Shown in pieces: positions 1 to 6,580 of a stretch of DNA of 12,632 nt. The notes below the pieces were generated by a model. That model searched no databases. It saw nothing but the letters and a program-made list of their open reading frames with translations, and was not told where the DNA came from. This DNA is from T3Sed10-241 sp036796255. Lineage in GTDB: Bacteria > Bacteroidota > Bacteroidia > Flavobacteriales_D > Cryomorphaceae. The stretch spans positions 1 to 12,632 of the forward strand of contig DAIRDH010000075.1 in assembly GCA_036796255.1 (NCBI GenBank), written 5' to 3'. The position numbers were made by a program, and so were the translations under genes. Numbering within the stretch: the first letter of the stretch is position 1; the number at the start of each line of letters is the position of its first letter.

Positions 1-34
1 CCCCCCTACCACCCTTCAAAATAATATGGTACAC

Positions 35-65
35 TGTCATCCCGAAGCGTAGCGAGGGATCTTGC
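35..65. repeat. Dispersed-repeat-like imperfect palindrome
   Basis: The segment begins TGTCATCCCGAAGCG and continues TAGCGAGGGATCTTGC. The arms ATCCC and GGGAT are inverted around a GCG-rich centre, so it could fold into an imperfect hairpin. From memory, near-identical 'TGTCATCCC...GAGGGATCT' segments occur many times between genes in Bacteroidota and some other bacterial genomes. Only one copy is seen here, so the repeat status rests on that recollection. The segment lies in non-coding DNA upstream of the first gene. Confidence 0.5.
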
Positions 66-189
66 ACTGTAGAAAGAAATTTGGCGTCTGACCAAAAACA
101 GGTCAATGTCTAAAGCGCCATCCACAAAATCCATCGGACCGATGAGAACTAGAAGAAAACCACAACAAAACCACAAAAAATCCAACACC

Positions 190-687
190 ATGAAAACACT
201 ACATTCCAACATATGGTACGCCGATGAAGCGCGCGCCGACTCACCCAAAAAACTGCTTGTATGCTCCGACACCGGTACCTTGAACCTGAAAAGCTCCGGT
301 CTGCAATTTTCCGGAAGGAAAACTGAGCTCAACATCGAATACATCTCCAGGCTTTACCTCGGCAGGCAATCGCTCAACTGGGCGGCTTATCTCATTGGCT
401 TAATGATCTTCGTGTTTCTCGACCTGGTGCTCGGCTCCGGGGCTGAAATGCTCCTCGGCACGGGTTGGGTGCTCAGCAAGCTATTCGTCATGCTGGCTCC
501 CATCTGCATTTTGCTGTTTTGGCTTCCCATGAAGTGGCTGGTCGTGGAGTATGAAGCGGAGGGCGAACAGCGCCGCGCCTATTTTTCCCTCGCCGACCTG
601 AATGGTTTCAAAGGCTTTGTTGGTGGAAACCAAAAACTGCTCCGGGAGATCGAGGGTGCCACCGGCGAACTTTCGACCGTCCATTAA
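190..687 (+). CDS. Small membrane protein, PH-like domain split by a TM hairpin (hypothetical)
   Basis: The product is a 165-residue protein of unknown function. Residues about 22-62 (LLVCSDTGTLNLKSSGLQF, then an NIEYISRLYLGRQ segment) look like the first beta strands of a bacterial PH-like domain. Two hydrophobic helices follow, at about 64-82 and 91-113. The remainder, about 116-156 (WLVVEYEAEGEQRRAYFSL and a final helix), could complete the sheet and C-terminal helix. I infer that both soluble parts face the cytoplasm and pack together. An upstream in-frame ATG at 106 would add 28 basic, low-complexity residues. I prefer 190 because an A-rich leader typical of Bacteroidota starts lies directly before it and the protein begins there with plausible composition. 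The gene ends 57 bp before the LytS-type kinase on the same strand and may be cotranscribed with it. The PH-like assignment is tentative. Confidence 0.65.
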   Translation: MKTLHSNIWYADEARADSPKKLLVCSDTGTLNLKSSGLQFSGRKTELNIEYISRLYLGRQSLNWAAYLIGLMIFVFLDLVLGSGAEMLLGTGWVLSKLFVMLAPICILLFWLPMKWLVVEYEAEGEQRRAYFSLADLNGFKGFVGGNQKLLREIEGATGELSTVH

Positions 688-744
688 AATTGCCCAATAC
701 AAGGGGCTGAAGAGCAATCCTGCTTACTTTAGTAAATTCGAACC

Positions 745-1839
745 ATGGCTGCCAAGCATCCCTCTAAAACCTTTACTGCCATCATGGACAAAGCCATGTG
801 GATAGGGATATTGCGCGCATCATTGTTTATCACGCTGATTCCTATCTCGTTTGGCCTTATTCAGGTGTTTCTTTTTCAGAATTACGAGCGCTTCGTCCTG
901 TACAATACCTGGTGGCAGTGGGTGCTCTACAATGCGGGAATCACGTTTTTACTTACGCTCTCCGCATCATCATTAAGTACTTATGTGGGGCAAAAATTGC
1001 CTTATGAATCCACAAAGTATCCCATCAGGCTGCTTGTGCTTCTGGTCTCAGTTACCTTGTCAGCAGCCTTCATCATGTACCTCTATTTCACCGCATGGTG
1101 TCCGCACCTTTTGCTCGATTGTTTTTCGCGCGAGGATCTTTTCAACAACATCACCATGGCGGTTGTCATCACCATCATTATCACGGTGATCCATGAAGGA
1201 ATTTGTCTCTTCGGGTTGTGGAAAAAATCCCTGCTCAATGAATCAGCCCTGCGCGAAGAAAACCTGAAAACCCAGCTCGAAGTGCTCAAGAGCCAAATCA
1301 ACCCACACTTTTTGTTCAATACCCTCAACAGCATTTACGTACAGTCGGCCAAAAACCCGGAACAGGGGCGGGAGAGTATATTGCACTTTTCAGAATTGCT
1401 GAGTTATCAGCTCTACGACAGTCGCGAAAAGCAGGTGAGCCTGGAGGCTGAAATGGAGTACCTGAAGAATTACATCGAGCTCGAAACAATGCGGCAAGGC
1501 GATGCCGTGGATTTGACCGTCAATTTTCAAAAGCCCAAGACCGAGGTCACGGTTGCCCCTCTCCTTTTTACACCCGTGATTGAGAATGCCTTCAAATATG
1601 GATTGGCCTCGGGACTGGATGTTTACAAAATGAGCATTTCTCTGAAGTCCGACGATCAACATATCACACTGCTTTGCAAAAATGAATACCGGCCCATGCC
1701 AAAAACAAGCAAGGGAGGTCTTGGCCTCGAAAATCTCCGAAAGAGATTGGAACTCATCTATCCGGGACGGCACGAATTCTCTACAAGCACCGTTGGCAAT
1801 ACTTTTACCGCCATACTGAAAATTGACATTTCACAATGA
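745..1839 (+). CDS. LytS/YehU-type sensor histidine kinase
   Basis: This is a membrane histidine kinase of the LytS family (His_kinase, PF06580) that should autophosphorylate and pass phosphate to the LytTR regulator encoded next. Four transmembrane helices lie at about 19-44, 59-80, 93-118 and 134-159. There is no large extracytoplasmic sensor domain, so sensing is probably within the membrane. A linker helix (about 160-183) leads to the H-box SQINPHFLFNTLNSIY, with His188 the predicted phosphorylated residue. The N-box LFTPVIENAFKYG (274-286, Asn281) and G-box GGLGLENLRKRL (324-335) of the ATP site are present, so the kinase looks complete and active. Length (364) is normal for the family. 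The stop overlaps the regulator's start (ATGA), indicating translational coupling. An alternative start at 784 (MDKAMWIG) would remove 13 polar residues and is equally compatible with the topology. Confidence 0.93.
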   Translation: MAAKHPSKTFTAIMDKAMWIGILRASLFITLIPISFGLIQVFLFQNYERFVLYNTWWQWVLYNAGITFLLTLSASSLSTYVGQKLPYESTKYPIRLLVLLVSVTLSAAFIMYLYFTAWCPHLLLDCFSREDLFNNITMAVVITIIITVIHEGICLFGLWKKSLLNESALREENLKTQLEVLKSQINPHFLFNTLNSIYVQSAKNPEQGRESILHFSELLSYQLYDSREKQVSLEAEMEYLKNYIELETMRQGDAVDLTVNFQKPKTEVTVAPLLFTPVIENAFKYGLASGLDVYKMSISLKSDDQHITLLCKNEYRPMPKTSKGGLGLENLRKRLELIYPGRHEFSTSTVGNTFTAILKIDISQ

Positions 1840-2069
1840 CGCGCACCATCAAATGCATCGTGGTTGACGACGAACCCCTGGCCCGCGAAGGCATGGAAGA
1901 NNNNNNNNNNNNNNNNNNNNNNNNNNNNNNNNNNNNNNNNNNNNNNNNNNNNNNNNNNNNNNNNNNNNNNNNNNNNNNNNNNNNNNNNNNNNNNNNNNNN
2001 GTAAGCAAGCAATACCGGGCAGAGGTCATTGAGCGCGTGGTGGGCGATAAGTTGTGGAGGAGGGAGTAG
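1836..2069 (+). CDS. LytTR-family response regulator, interrupted by assembly gap
   Basis: Two ends of what appears to be one gene flank the N run. The N-terminus, MTRTIKCIVVDDEPLAREGM, is the start of a receiver domain, with Asp11 and Asp12 forming the acidic Mg-binding pair; the phospho-acceptor Asp would lie in the gap. After the gap, VSKQYRAEVIERVVGDKLW and then RRE and a stop match the C-terminal end of a LytTR DNA-binding domain. The start overlaps the kinase stop as ATGA. Family members are about 230-250 residues, while only about 44 real residues are visible. The 100-N run can represent about 33, so I infer that roughly 500 bp are missing. The frame match across the gap is therefore accidental. 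This is the expected cytoplasmic transcription factor partner of the kinase. That the two ends belong to one gene is an inference. Confidence 0.85.
   Translation: MTRTIKCIVVDDEPLAREGMEXXXXXXXXXXXXXXXXXXXXXXXXXXXXXXXXXXVSKQYRAEVIERVVGDKLWRRE
1901..2000. other. Assembly gap (100 Ns)
   Basis: There are exactly 100 consecutive Ns inside the response-regulator gene. A round number is the usual placeholder for a scaffold gap of unknown size. The gene on both sides suggests the true gap is longer than 100 bp. Confidence 0.99.
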
Positions 2070-2099
2070 GGAGCGCTTTGTCGGAGTCGAATCGCGGCC

Positions 2100-2506
2100 G
2101 TCGCTCGCCTCTGGCTTGCGACTACTTTAGGTGGCCTCCGGCCATATTCTCTAATTCACAAAGTGCAATCAACACAAAACGGCCAGAGGCCGAATGAAGC
2201 CTCACACGTCCCCACTTCGTTCACGGACACGACCGGAGGCGAGCGAGAGCGCCGATGTCGCTCGCCTCTGGCGCCGATGTCGCCACGCTAAAGGCGTGGT
2301 GACTACTTAATGTGGCCTACGGCCATATTCCGAAATACTCGCGGAACGCAATGAAAAACGGCCAGAGGCCGAATGAAACCTCACACGACCCCGCTGCGCT
2401 TACCCCCGCTTCGCTTACGGGCACGGCGGTCAGGCCAGAGGTGAGCGAGAGCGCGGCTGTCGCCATGTTAAAGGTTTGGTGACTACTTTAGGTGGCCTCC
2501 GGCCAT
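2100..2506. repeat. Hairpin-rich tandem repeat, about 180-bp period
   Basis: The 555 bp between the response regulator and the trehalose gene hold no gene. Most of it is a degenerate tandem repeat. The 26-bp motif GACTACTTTAGGTGGCCTCC plus GGCCAT occurs at 2120-2145, 2301-2326 (three changes) and 2481-2506, spaced 181 and 180 bp. A second motif, AAAACGGCCAGAGGCCGAAT plus GAAgCCTCACACG, occurs at 2176-2208 and 2355-2387 (one change). GTCGCTCGCCTCTGG occurs at 2100-2114 and 2257-2271. GAGCGAGAGCG occurs at 2241-2251 and 2443-2453. Each motif is itself a short palindrome (TGGCC/GGCCA, CGGCC/GGCCG). The three-base hairpin loops differ between copies while the stems are kept, as in copy 2, where the loop is TAC instead of TCC. 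The arrangement resembles REP/BIME-type intergenic elements. No transposase is nearby. Confidence 0.85.
2233..2271. repeat. Long inverted repeat (14-bp stem, 11-nt loop)
   Basis: The arm CCGGAGGCGAGCGA at 2233-2246 pairs with TCGCTCGCCTCTGG at 2258-2271. Thirteen pairs are Watson-Crick and one is G-T. This is the strongest hairpin in the repeat block. A second hairpin follows directly: CCACGC at 2283-2288 pairs with GCGTGG at 2294-2299 around a five-base loop. Confidence 0.85.
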
Positions 2507-2513
2507 TTTTTTT
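2493..2513 (+). terminator. Terminator-like hairpin with T8 tract
   Basis: The stem TGGCC / GGCCA with loop TCC is followed immediately by eight Ts (2506-2513). It is the last copy of the palindromic repeat motif. It is the only copy followed by a T run, so a repeat unit may have been adopted as the terminator of the two-component operon. The stem is only five GC-rich pairs, so strength is uncertain. Confidence 0.45.
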
Positions 2514-2625
2514 CAGTGAATAGGCAATTCCTTTTCATCGTAAAATGTCTGCCCCATATCTTTTATGCTATCCCGTTATGGGCACATTACTTGCCTGACA
2601 TGGTTAAACACCTATAAACTGTGTT

Positions 2626-3159
2626 ATGAAGCAAAGTTCCCCTCAAAAAAAACGCCTCTTAATCGTCGCCAACCGCCTGCCCGTTTCGGTGACGATAAAT
2701 GACGGAAATGTAGACTTTAGCAAAAGCTCCGGTGGTCTGGCCACGGGCTTCGACTCGCTCGATACCGATATTGAAAAGCACTGGGTGGGCTGGCCCGGTA
2801 CCGACACGACCGACCCTGCACTTCAGTCTGAAATCGCACAGAAGCTAGAGGCAGTGCACATTCACCCGCTTTTTCTCAGCGCCGAAGACATTGAACTCTT
2901 CTATGAAGGCTTTAGCAACAATACGCTGTGGCCCTTATTCCACTACTTCACCAGGTATGTGGAATATAATCAGCAAACCTGGGAGCGCTATGTGGAAGTG
3001 AACAGGAAATTTCACGAGGCAGTGCTCAAGATTGCCCAACCGAACGACATCATCTGGGTGCAAGATTACCACCTTATGCTGCTTCCAGCCATGCTCCGCG
3101 CAGATTTGCCCGACAGCGAGATCGGCTACTTCCTTCACATTCCATTTCCATCTTACTAA
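2626..3159 (+). CDS. OtsA N-terminal fragment (GT20 domain, before the stop)
   Basis: This is the 177-residue product if the TAA is real. It contains the acceptor-side half of the GT20 fold. ANRLPV (15-20, Arg17) and SSGGL (34-38) bind phosphate and nucleotide sugar in OtsA. WVGWPG lies at 53-58, YEGFSNNTLWPLFHY at 93-107, and WVQDYHLMLLP at 144-154 (Asp147). It ends inside the HIPFPSY segment. Without the second Rossmann domain it cannot bind UDP-glucose, so the fragment alone should be inactive. The ATG at 2626 is supported by a standard N-terminus ten residues before the first strand. Any promoter must lie in 2514-2625, but no clear consensus is visible there. Confidence 0.8.
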   Translation: MKQSSPQKKRLLIVANRLPVSVTINDGNVDFSKSSGGLATGFDSLDTDIEKHWVGWPGTDTTDPALQSEIAQKLEAVHIHPLFLSAEDIELFYEGFSNNTLWPLFHYFTRYVEYNQQTWERYVEVNRKFHEAVLKIAQPNDIIWVQDYHLMLLPAMLRADLPDSEIGYFLHIPFPSY

Positions 3160-4872
3160 TTGTTTCGCACCTTGCCATGGCGCAAGGAGATACTGGAAGG
3201 CCTGCTCGGCGCAGACCAGATAGGATTTCACACGCACGAATACATGCGCCACTTTATCAGCTCCGTAAGGCGCATTACGGATTACGAAAACCAATTGGGC
3301 GAGCTTTACCTGCCGGGTAGAACGGTCAAAGTGGACGCGTATCCCATGGGGATTTGTTACGAAAAGTTTCACGGCGCCTGTGACGACCCCGCTGTGCAGG
3401 AGCAAATGAAGCGCCTCCAGGACAGCTTTAAAGACACACGAATTGTGCTTTCAGTGGATAGACTCGACTACAGCAAGGGCATATTGCAAAGGCTGCACGC
3501 CTGCAACCATTTTCTGGAAAAGAATCCCGGGATGGCTGGCAAAGTGGTATTTCTGATGCTCGTGGTTCCCTCCAGAGACAATGTGGAGCACTACGCCCTG
3601 CTCAAGGAAGAGATCGATGAACTGATAGGCAAGATCAACGGCCGACACGCCACCATGCATTGGTCGCCGCTGCACTATTACTACCGCTCCTTGCCTTTTG
3701 AAGAGCTTGCGGCGCTCTACAAAATCTCGGATGTATGCCTTGTGACTTCTCTCCGCGATGGAATGAATTTGGTTTCAAAAGAATACATCGCCAGCCGCAA
3801 AAAGGATGGTGTGCTCATATTGAGCGAAATGGCCGGAGCATCCAAAGAGCTTAAGGATTCTGTGTGCATCAACCCCAACAATGTAAATGAAATCAGCGAA
3901 GCCATCAAGACTGCCCTCGAGATGAAGCCCGATGAGCAGCTGCTGCGCCTGCTCAAGATGCAGCGACAAGTCAAGAAATACAGCGTGCAGTTCTGGGCCA
4001 ATGACTTCATCGACCAGATGAACAAGCGCCACGAAGAGCACCTGCTTCAATCAGAGCGACTCGTGGCAGGCGAGCTACGTGACAGGCTGGTGTCGCAATA
4101 TGCTTCCGCAAAAAAGCGCTTAATACTGTTGGACTATGACGGAACGCTCGTACCATTTTCGAACGATCCCAATGAGGCATTTCCAGATGAGTTGCTCCTG
4201 GAATTGTTGAAAGACCTCTCTGTAATGGAGCATACCAAAGTGGTGCTTATCAGCGGTCGTCGGCATGATACCCTCGGTGAATGGTTCAAGGATGTAGAAA
4301 TGGATCTCGTCGCTGAGCATGGCATGTGGACACGCACTGCGAGCGGATGGCAGGAAGCTGAAAAACCCGAGCTCAACTGGAAGCCCGAAGTGATGGCTAT
4401 TCTCGAGGAGTTTACGGGCAAAACACGCGGTTCATTTGTGGAGGAGAAAGACAGCGGCCTTGCCTGGCATTACCGCAATTGCGATTCATGGATTGCCGAC
4501 ATTCGGGCTCACCAAATCATGAAGGCCCTGGTGAATTACTGCACCCGTAATGGATTGGAAATTCTGGATGGCAACAAGGTAATTGAGATAAAAAACAACA
4601 CCACGAACAAAGGCATGGCTGCACAGCAATGGCTCAACGATAATCCGGATTTTGTGATGGCACTCGGTGATGATCAAACAGATGAAGACGTGTTCAGGAC
4701 AATTCCCCAAGGTTCATGGGGCATAAAAGTTGGGAATTTGCGTACTATTGCACCATACCGGCTTTCTGATTACCACCAAGTGCGCGATTTACTTCACAAG
4801 ATGATTATTGCCACCAACAACGGCGACAGAAAGCAAAAACGCAAACCTGAAGAAGAAACCAGCCAGGTGTGA
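3160..4872 (+). CDS. OtsA C-terminal half plus OtsB phosphatase domain (after the stop)
   Basis: The 570-codon open frame follows the stop; codon numbers below count from the ATG at 2626. The GT20 nucleotide-sugar half has SVDRLDYSKGI (276-286, with Arg279 and Lys284, the donor phosphate ligands in OtsA) and DGMNLVSKE (378-386). The HAD phosphatase follows with LLDYDGTLVPF (nucleophile Asp503, acid/base Asp505), the Ser of VLISGR (543) and GDDQTDED (681-688, Mg ligands). All phosphatase catalytic residues are present. If translation restarts, candidates are TTG at 3160, directly after the TAA, or ATG at 3244. Either would yield an OtsB-competent protein without an intact synthase. The C-terminal tail is lysine- and glutamate-rich. 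The stop TGA overlaps the next gene's ATG at 4872. Confidence 0.8.
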   Translation: MFRTLPWRKEILEGLLGADQIGFHTHEYMRHFISSVRRITDYENQLGELYLPGRTVKVDAYPMGICYEKFHGACDDPAVQEQMKRLQDSFKDTRIVLSVDRLDYSKGILQRLHACNHFLEKNPGMAGKVVFLMLVVPSRDNVEHYALLKEEIDELIGKINGRHATMHWSPLHYYYRSLPFEELAALYKISDVCLVTSLRDGMNLVSKEYIASRKKDGVLILSEMAGASKELKDSVCINPNNVNEISEAIKTALEMKPDEQLLRLLKMQRQVKKYSVQFWANDFIDQMNKRHEEHLLQSERLVAGELRDRLVSQYASAKKRLILLDYDGTLVPFSNDPNEAFPDELLLELLKDLSVMEHTKVVLISGRRHDTLGEWFKDVEMDLVAEHGMWTRTASGWQEAEKPELNWKPEVMAILEEFTGKTRGSFVEEKDSGLAWHYRNCDSWIADIRAHQIMKALVNYCTRNGLEILDGNKVIEIKNNTTNKGMAAQQWLNDNPDFVMALGDDQTDEDVFRTIPQGSWGIKVGNLRTIAPYRLSDYHQVRDLLHKMIIATNNGDRKQKRKPEEETSQV

Positions 4873-6002
4873 TGAAGCAATTGCGAGAAGCGCTTAACCC
4901 CTATTTCAGTGCATCAAATCCACTGGTTGATTTGATCATGATGCTCGCGGCCCTGCTCATTGGTGTGCTTATTCACGCTGTTGTTTTCAGAATTATTCGT
5001 GGCATTGCACGAAAGCGAAACAAAGAATTGTGGCGGGCTGCGCTTACGCACGGAAAAGCACCAGCGCTCTTTCTCATCCTGCTCATTTGCTTCGTGGCGG
5101 TAAAGCCGCTGCTGGATATGAAGGATGATGTTCGCGACAAAGTCAACCACATTACTTCGCTTGCGAGCGTTGTCATATTTGCATGGGCGCTCATCAAGTC
5201 GGTTACCATCATCAGGGCCAGTTTCCTGGAAAGGTATGATGTACAGGCCGAAGACAACCTCAAGGCGAGGAAGGTACACACGCAATTCAGGCTCTTCGGC
5301 AATATCCTCAAGTTTCTCATCATTGTGATTTCCATCGGTATCGGGCTGATGACCTTTGAAAGCATCCGGCATTTTGGCGTAAGCCTGCTCGCCTCGGCGG
5401 GCATTGCTGGGATTATACTCGGTTTTGCAGCGCAAAAGCTTATTGCCACCATCCTTGCCGGCCTTCAGCTCGCCATCACACAGCCCATCCGTATAGACGA
5501 TGTGGTGATTGTGGATGGTGAATGGGGCCGCATCGAGGAGATGACGCTCACCTATGTGGTGGTGCGCATTTGGGACAAGCGGAGGCTCATTGTACCCACC
5601 ACTTTTTTTATCGAAAATTCCTTTCAAAACTGGACCCGCGTATCAGCCGATATCTTGGGTACGGTATTCCTTTACACCGACTATACCCTGCCCGTCGAGG
5701 AGCTTCGCAAAGAACTCACCCGCATACTGCACGAATCGCCCCATTGGGATGGTGAGGTGAATGTGGTGCAAGTCACCGATGCCAAGGAGCGTACCATGGA
5801 AATACGTGCGCTGATGAGCGCCGAGGATTCGGGCACTGCCTGGGACCTGCGGGTGGAGGTACGCGAAAAGCTAATTGCGTTCATTCAGCAGAATTATCCC
5901 CAGTGCCTGCCCTCCACGCGGGTAATGATGGATCAGGATATTGAAACGAAAGGAGAAAAAAATAAAGCATCAGGGCATTCAGACCTCTCCTCTGATTTGT
6001 GA
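4872..6002 (+). CDS. MscS-family mechanosensitive ion channel
   Basis: This small-conductance channel opens under membrane tension to release solutes on osmotic down-shock. It has 376 residues with five hydrophobic helices: about 18-42, 62-82, 92-115, 141-162 and 167-203. The last contains the pore-lining, Gly/Ala-rich MscS signature SLLASAGIAGIILGFAAQKL (171-190). The beta domain follows with ITQPIRIDDVVIVDGEWGRI (202-221) and VPTTFFIENSFQNWTR (241-256), then the alpha/beta cytoplasmic domain and a polar tail. I chose ATG 4872 over GTG 4869, which is three bases upstream and in frame, because TGATG gives a standard stop-start overlap with the trehalose gene. Coupling to trehalose synthesis makes an osmoadaptation pair, with one gene accumulating a compatible solute and the other venting solutes. 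The large minus-strand frame opposite (4914-5627) has no recognisable features. Confidence 0.93.
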   Translation: MKQLREALNPYFSASNPLVDLIMMLAALLIGVLIHAVVFRIIRGIARKRNKELWRAALTHGKAPALFLILLICFVAVKPLLDMKDDVRDKVNHITSLASVVIFAWALIKSVTIIRASFLERYDVQAEDNLKARKVHTQFRLFGNILKFLIIVISIGIGLMTFESIRHFGVSLLASAGIAGIILGFAAQKLIATILAGLQLAITQPIRIDDVVIVDGEWGRIEEMTLTYVVVRIWDKRRLIVPTTFFIENSFQNWTRVSADILGTVFLYTDYTLPVEELRKELTRILHESPHWDGEVNVVQVTDAKERTMEIRALMSAEDSGTAWDLRVEVREKLIAFIQQNYPQCLPSTRVMMDQDIETKGEKNKASGHSDLSSDL

Positions 6003-6045
6003 GTGGACACCATCGGCACTGGTATCGCTAGCAAAATGACTGTCG

Positions 6046-6058
6046 GGGTTAGAAACCC
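6046..6058. terminator. Short hairpin between convergent genes
   Basis: GGGTT (6046-6050) and AACCC (6054-6058) are inverted around AGA, 44 bp after the mscS stop. The stem is short and no T tract follows on either strand, so it may be part of a REP-like element rather than a true terminator. The stop of the minus-strand fragment lies inside it. Confidence 0.25.
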
Positions 6059-6384
6059 GGGCGTTGAATTGTAATTCTTTGGCTTGTCACAACATAGTAA
6101 TTGGCTTCCTGTCTCTCATCTACCTCAATTTCTGCAATGAGGTCGGCGAAGTCAATCCGGTACTTGTCCATGAAGGTCAACTTTTGATTTGTAGAAGCAC
6201 CTTTGAGGTTGTCGTGATCAAAGGCAGTGGGCAAGAGCCGCCATAAATGATTGCGCTGCCTCCCGTAAAAAAACGTGGCTTCATTGTTGGGGGTTGCTGG
6301 ATTGAACATACCAAGAATCAATGTTTCCGTTTTCGGATTGATATGATGATCAAAGAATTTATGTATAATTTGAACCACTTTCAA
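6049..6384 (-). pseudogene. Truncated uracil-DNA-glycosylase-superfamily protein
   Basis: The 111 codons resemble the N-terminal half of a UDG-superfamily base-excision protein. LILGMFNPATPNNEATFFYG (22-41) followed by RQRNHLWRLLP matches the 'ILGxFP...FYYGxxRNxFW' segment of Mug- and hypoxanthine-DNA-glycosylase-like families. Similarity seems to continue to about residue 96 (DFADLIAEIEVDERQEANY). The last 15 residues, VVTSQRITIQRPGF, do not look like the family, and homologues continue for about 80-100 residues more. The C-terminal part with the second active-site loop is therefore absent; only 46 bp separate this stop from mscS. The first codon is TTG, and no in-frame ATG precedes the conserved region, another sign of decay. 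The fragment is convergent with mscS. I am fairly sure of the superfamily but not of its exact substrate. Confidence 0.7.
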
Positions 6385-6580
6385 TTGCCGTTTACCATTG
6401 CCACTTCTTCGCCTTTACGGCAAAAATGGCGAATTAAGTGGCAGCTCACTGGTGAATTCACACAAATTTTAAAAATTTCTGAGCATCAATTTTCGGGGGT
6501 AAACTCGCCAATATTTTCAATTTATCCCAACATTCCCAGAAAGACAATGTTAGAAACTTACGTTAAATAAAGCCTGGAAA

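Larger units (their letters stand above)
2626..4872 (+). pseudogene. otsA-otsB fusion: Bifunctional trehalose-6-phosphate synthase/phosphatase with in-frame stop
   Basis: Read through the stop, this locus encodes 748 codons, normal for the fused enzyme that makes trehalose-6-phosphate from UDP-glucose and glucose-6-phosphate and then removes the phosphate. The order is a GT20 synthase domain (about 10-480) followed by a HAD-type phosphatase domain (about 498-735). Codon 178 is TAA (3157-3159), inside the conserved stretch HIPFPSY-x-LFRTLPWR, where homologues carry Glu. A single G-to-T change from GAA would give it. Reading continues in the same frame with every later motif intact, so the lesion is very recent, a sequencing or assembly error, or a strain variant. 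There is no sign of stop reassignment: TAA ends other genes here (687, 10942, 11292, 11715). The 3' end overlaps the mscS start. Confidence 0.85.

Noticed and set aside
2070..2513. CRISPR array
   Set aside because: The repeats are few, about 180 bp apart and palindromic, with the spacing sequence itself repeated; there are no unique spacers or cas genes.
2557..2618. Promoter for otsAB (TATCTTTT at 2557, or TTGCCT-16 bp-TATAAA at 2591-2618)
   Set aside because: The first lacks the final G and a clear -33 box. The second resembles a sigma70 promoter of other phyla and would leave almost no leader. Neither is convincing.
3157..3159. TAA recoding (reassigned stop or programmed readthrough) in otsAB
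   Set aside because: Other genes in the window end with TAA, no recoding signal is recognised nearby, and a single-base mutation or error explains it more simply.
4914..5627. 237-residue open frame on the minus strand opposite mscS
   Set aside because: It has low-complexity, His/Asn-rich composition without motifs, and lies fully antisense to a clear MscS gene.
6247..6570. 107-residue + strand frame before the flavoprotein gene
   Set aside because: It overlaps the glycosylase remnant antisense and has no recognisable domain; the remnant explains the conserved region better.
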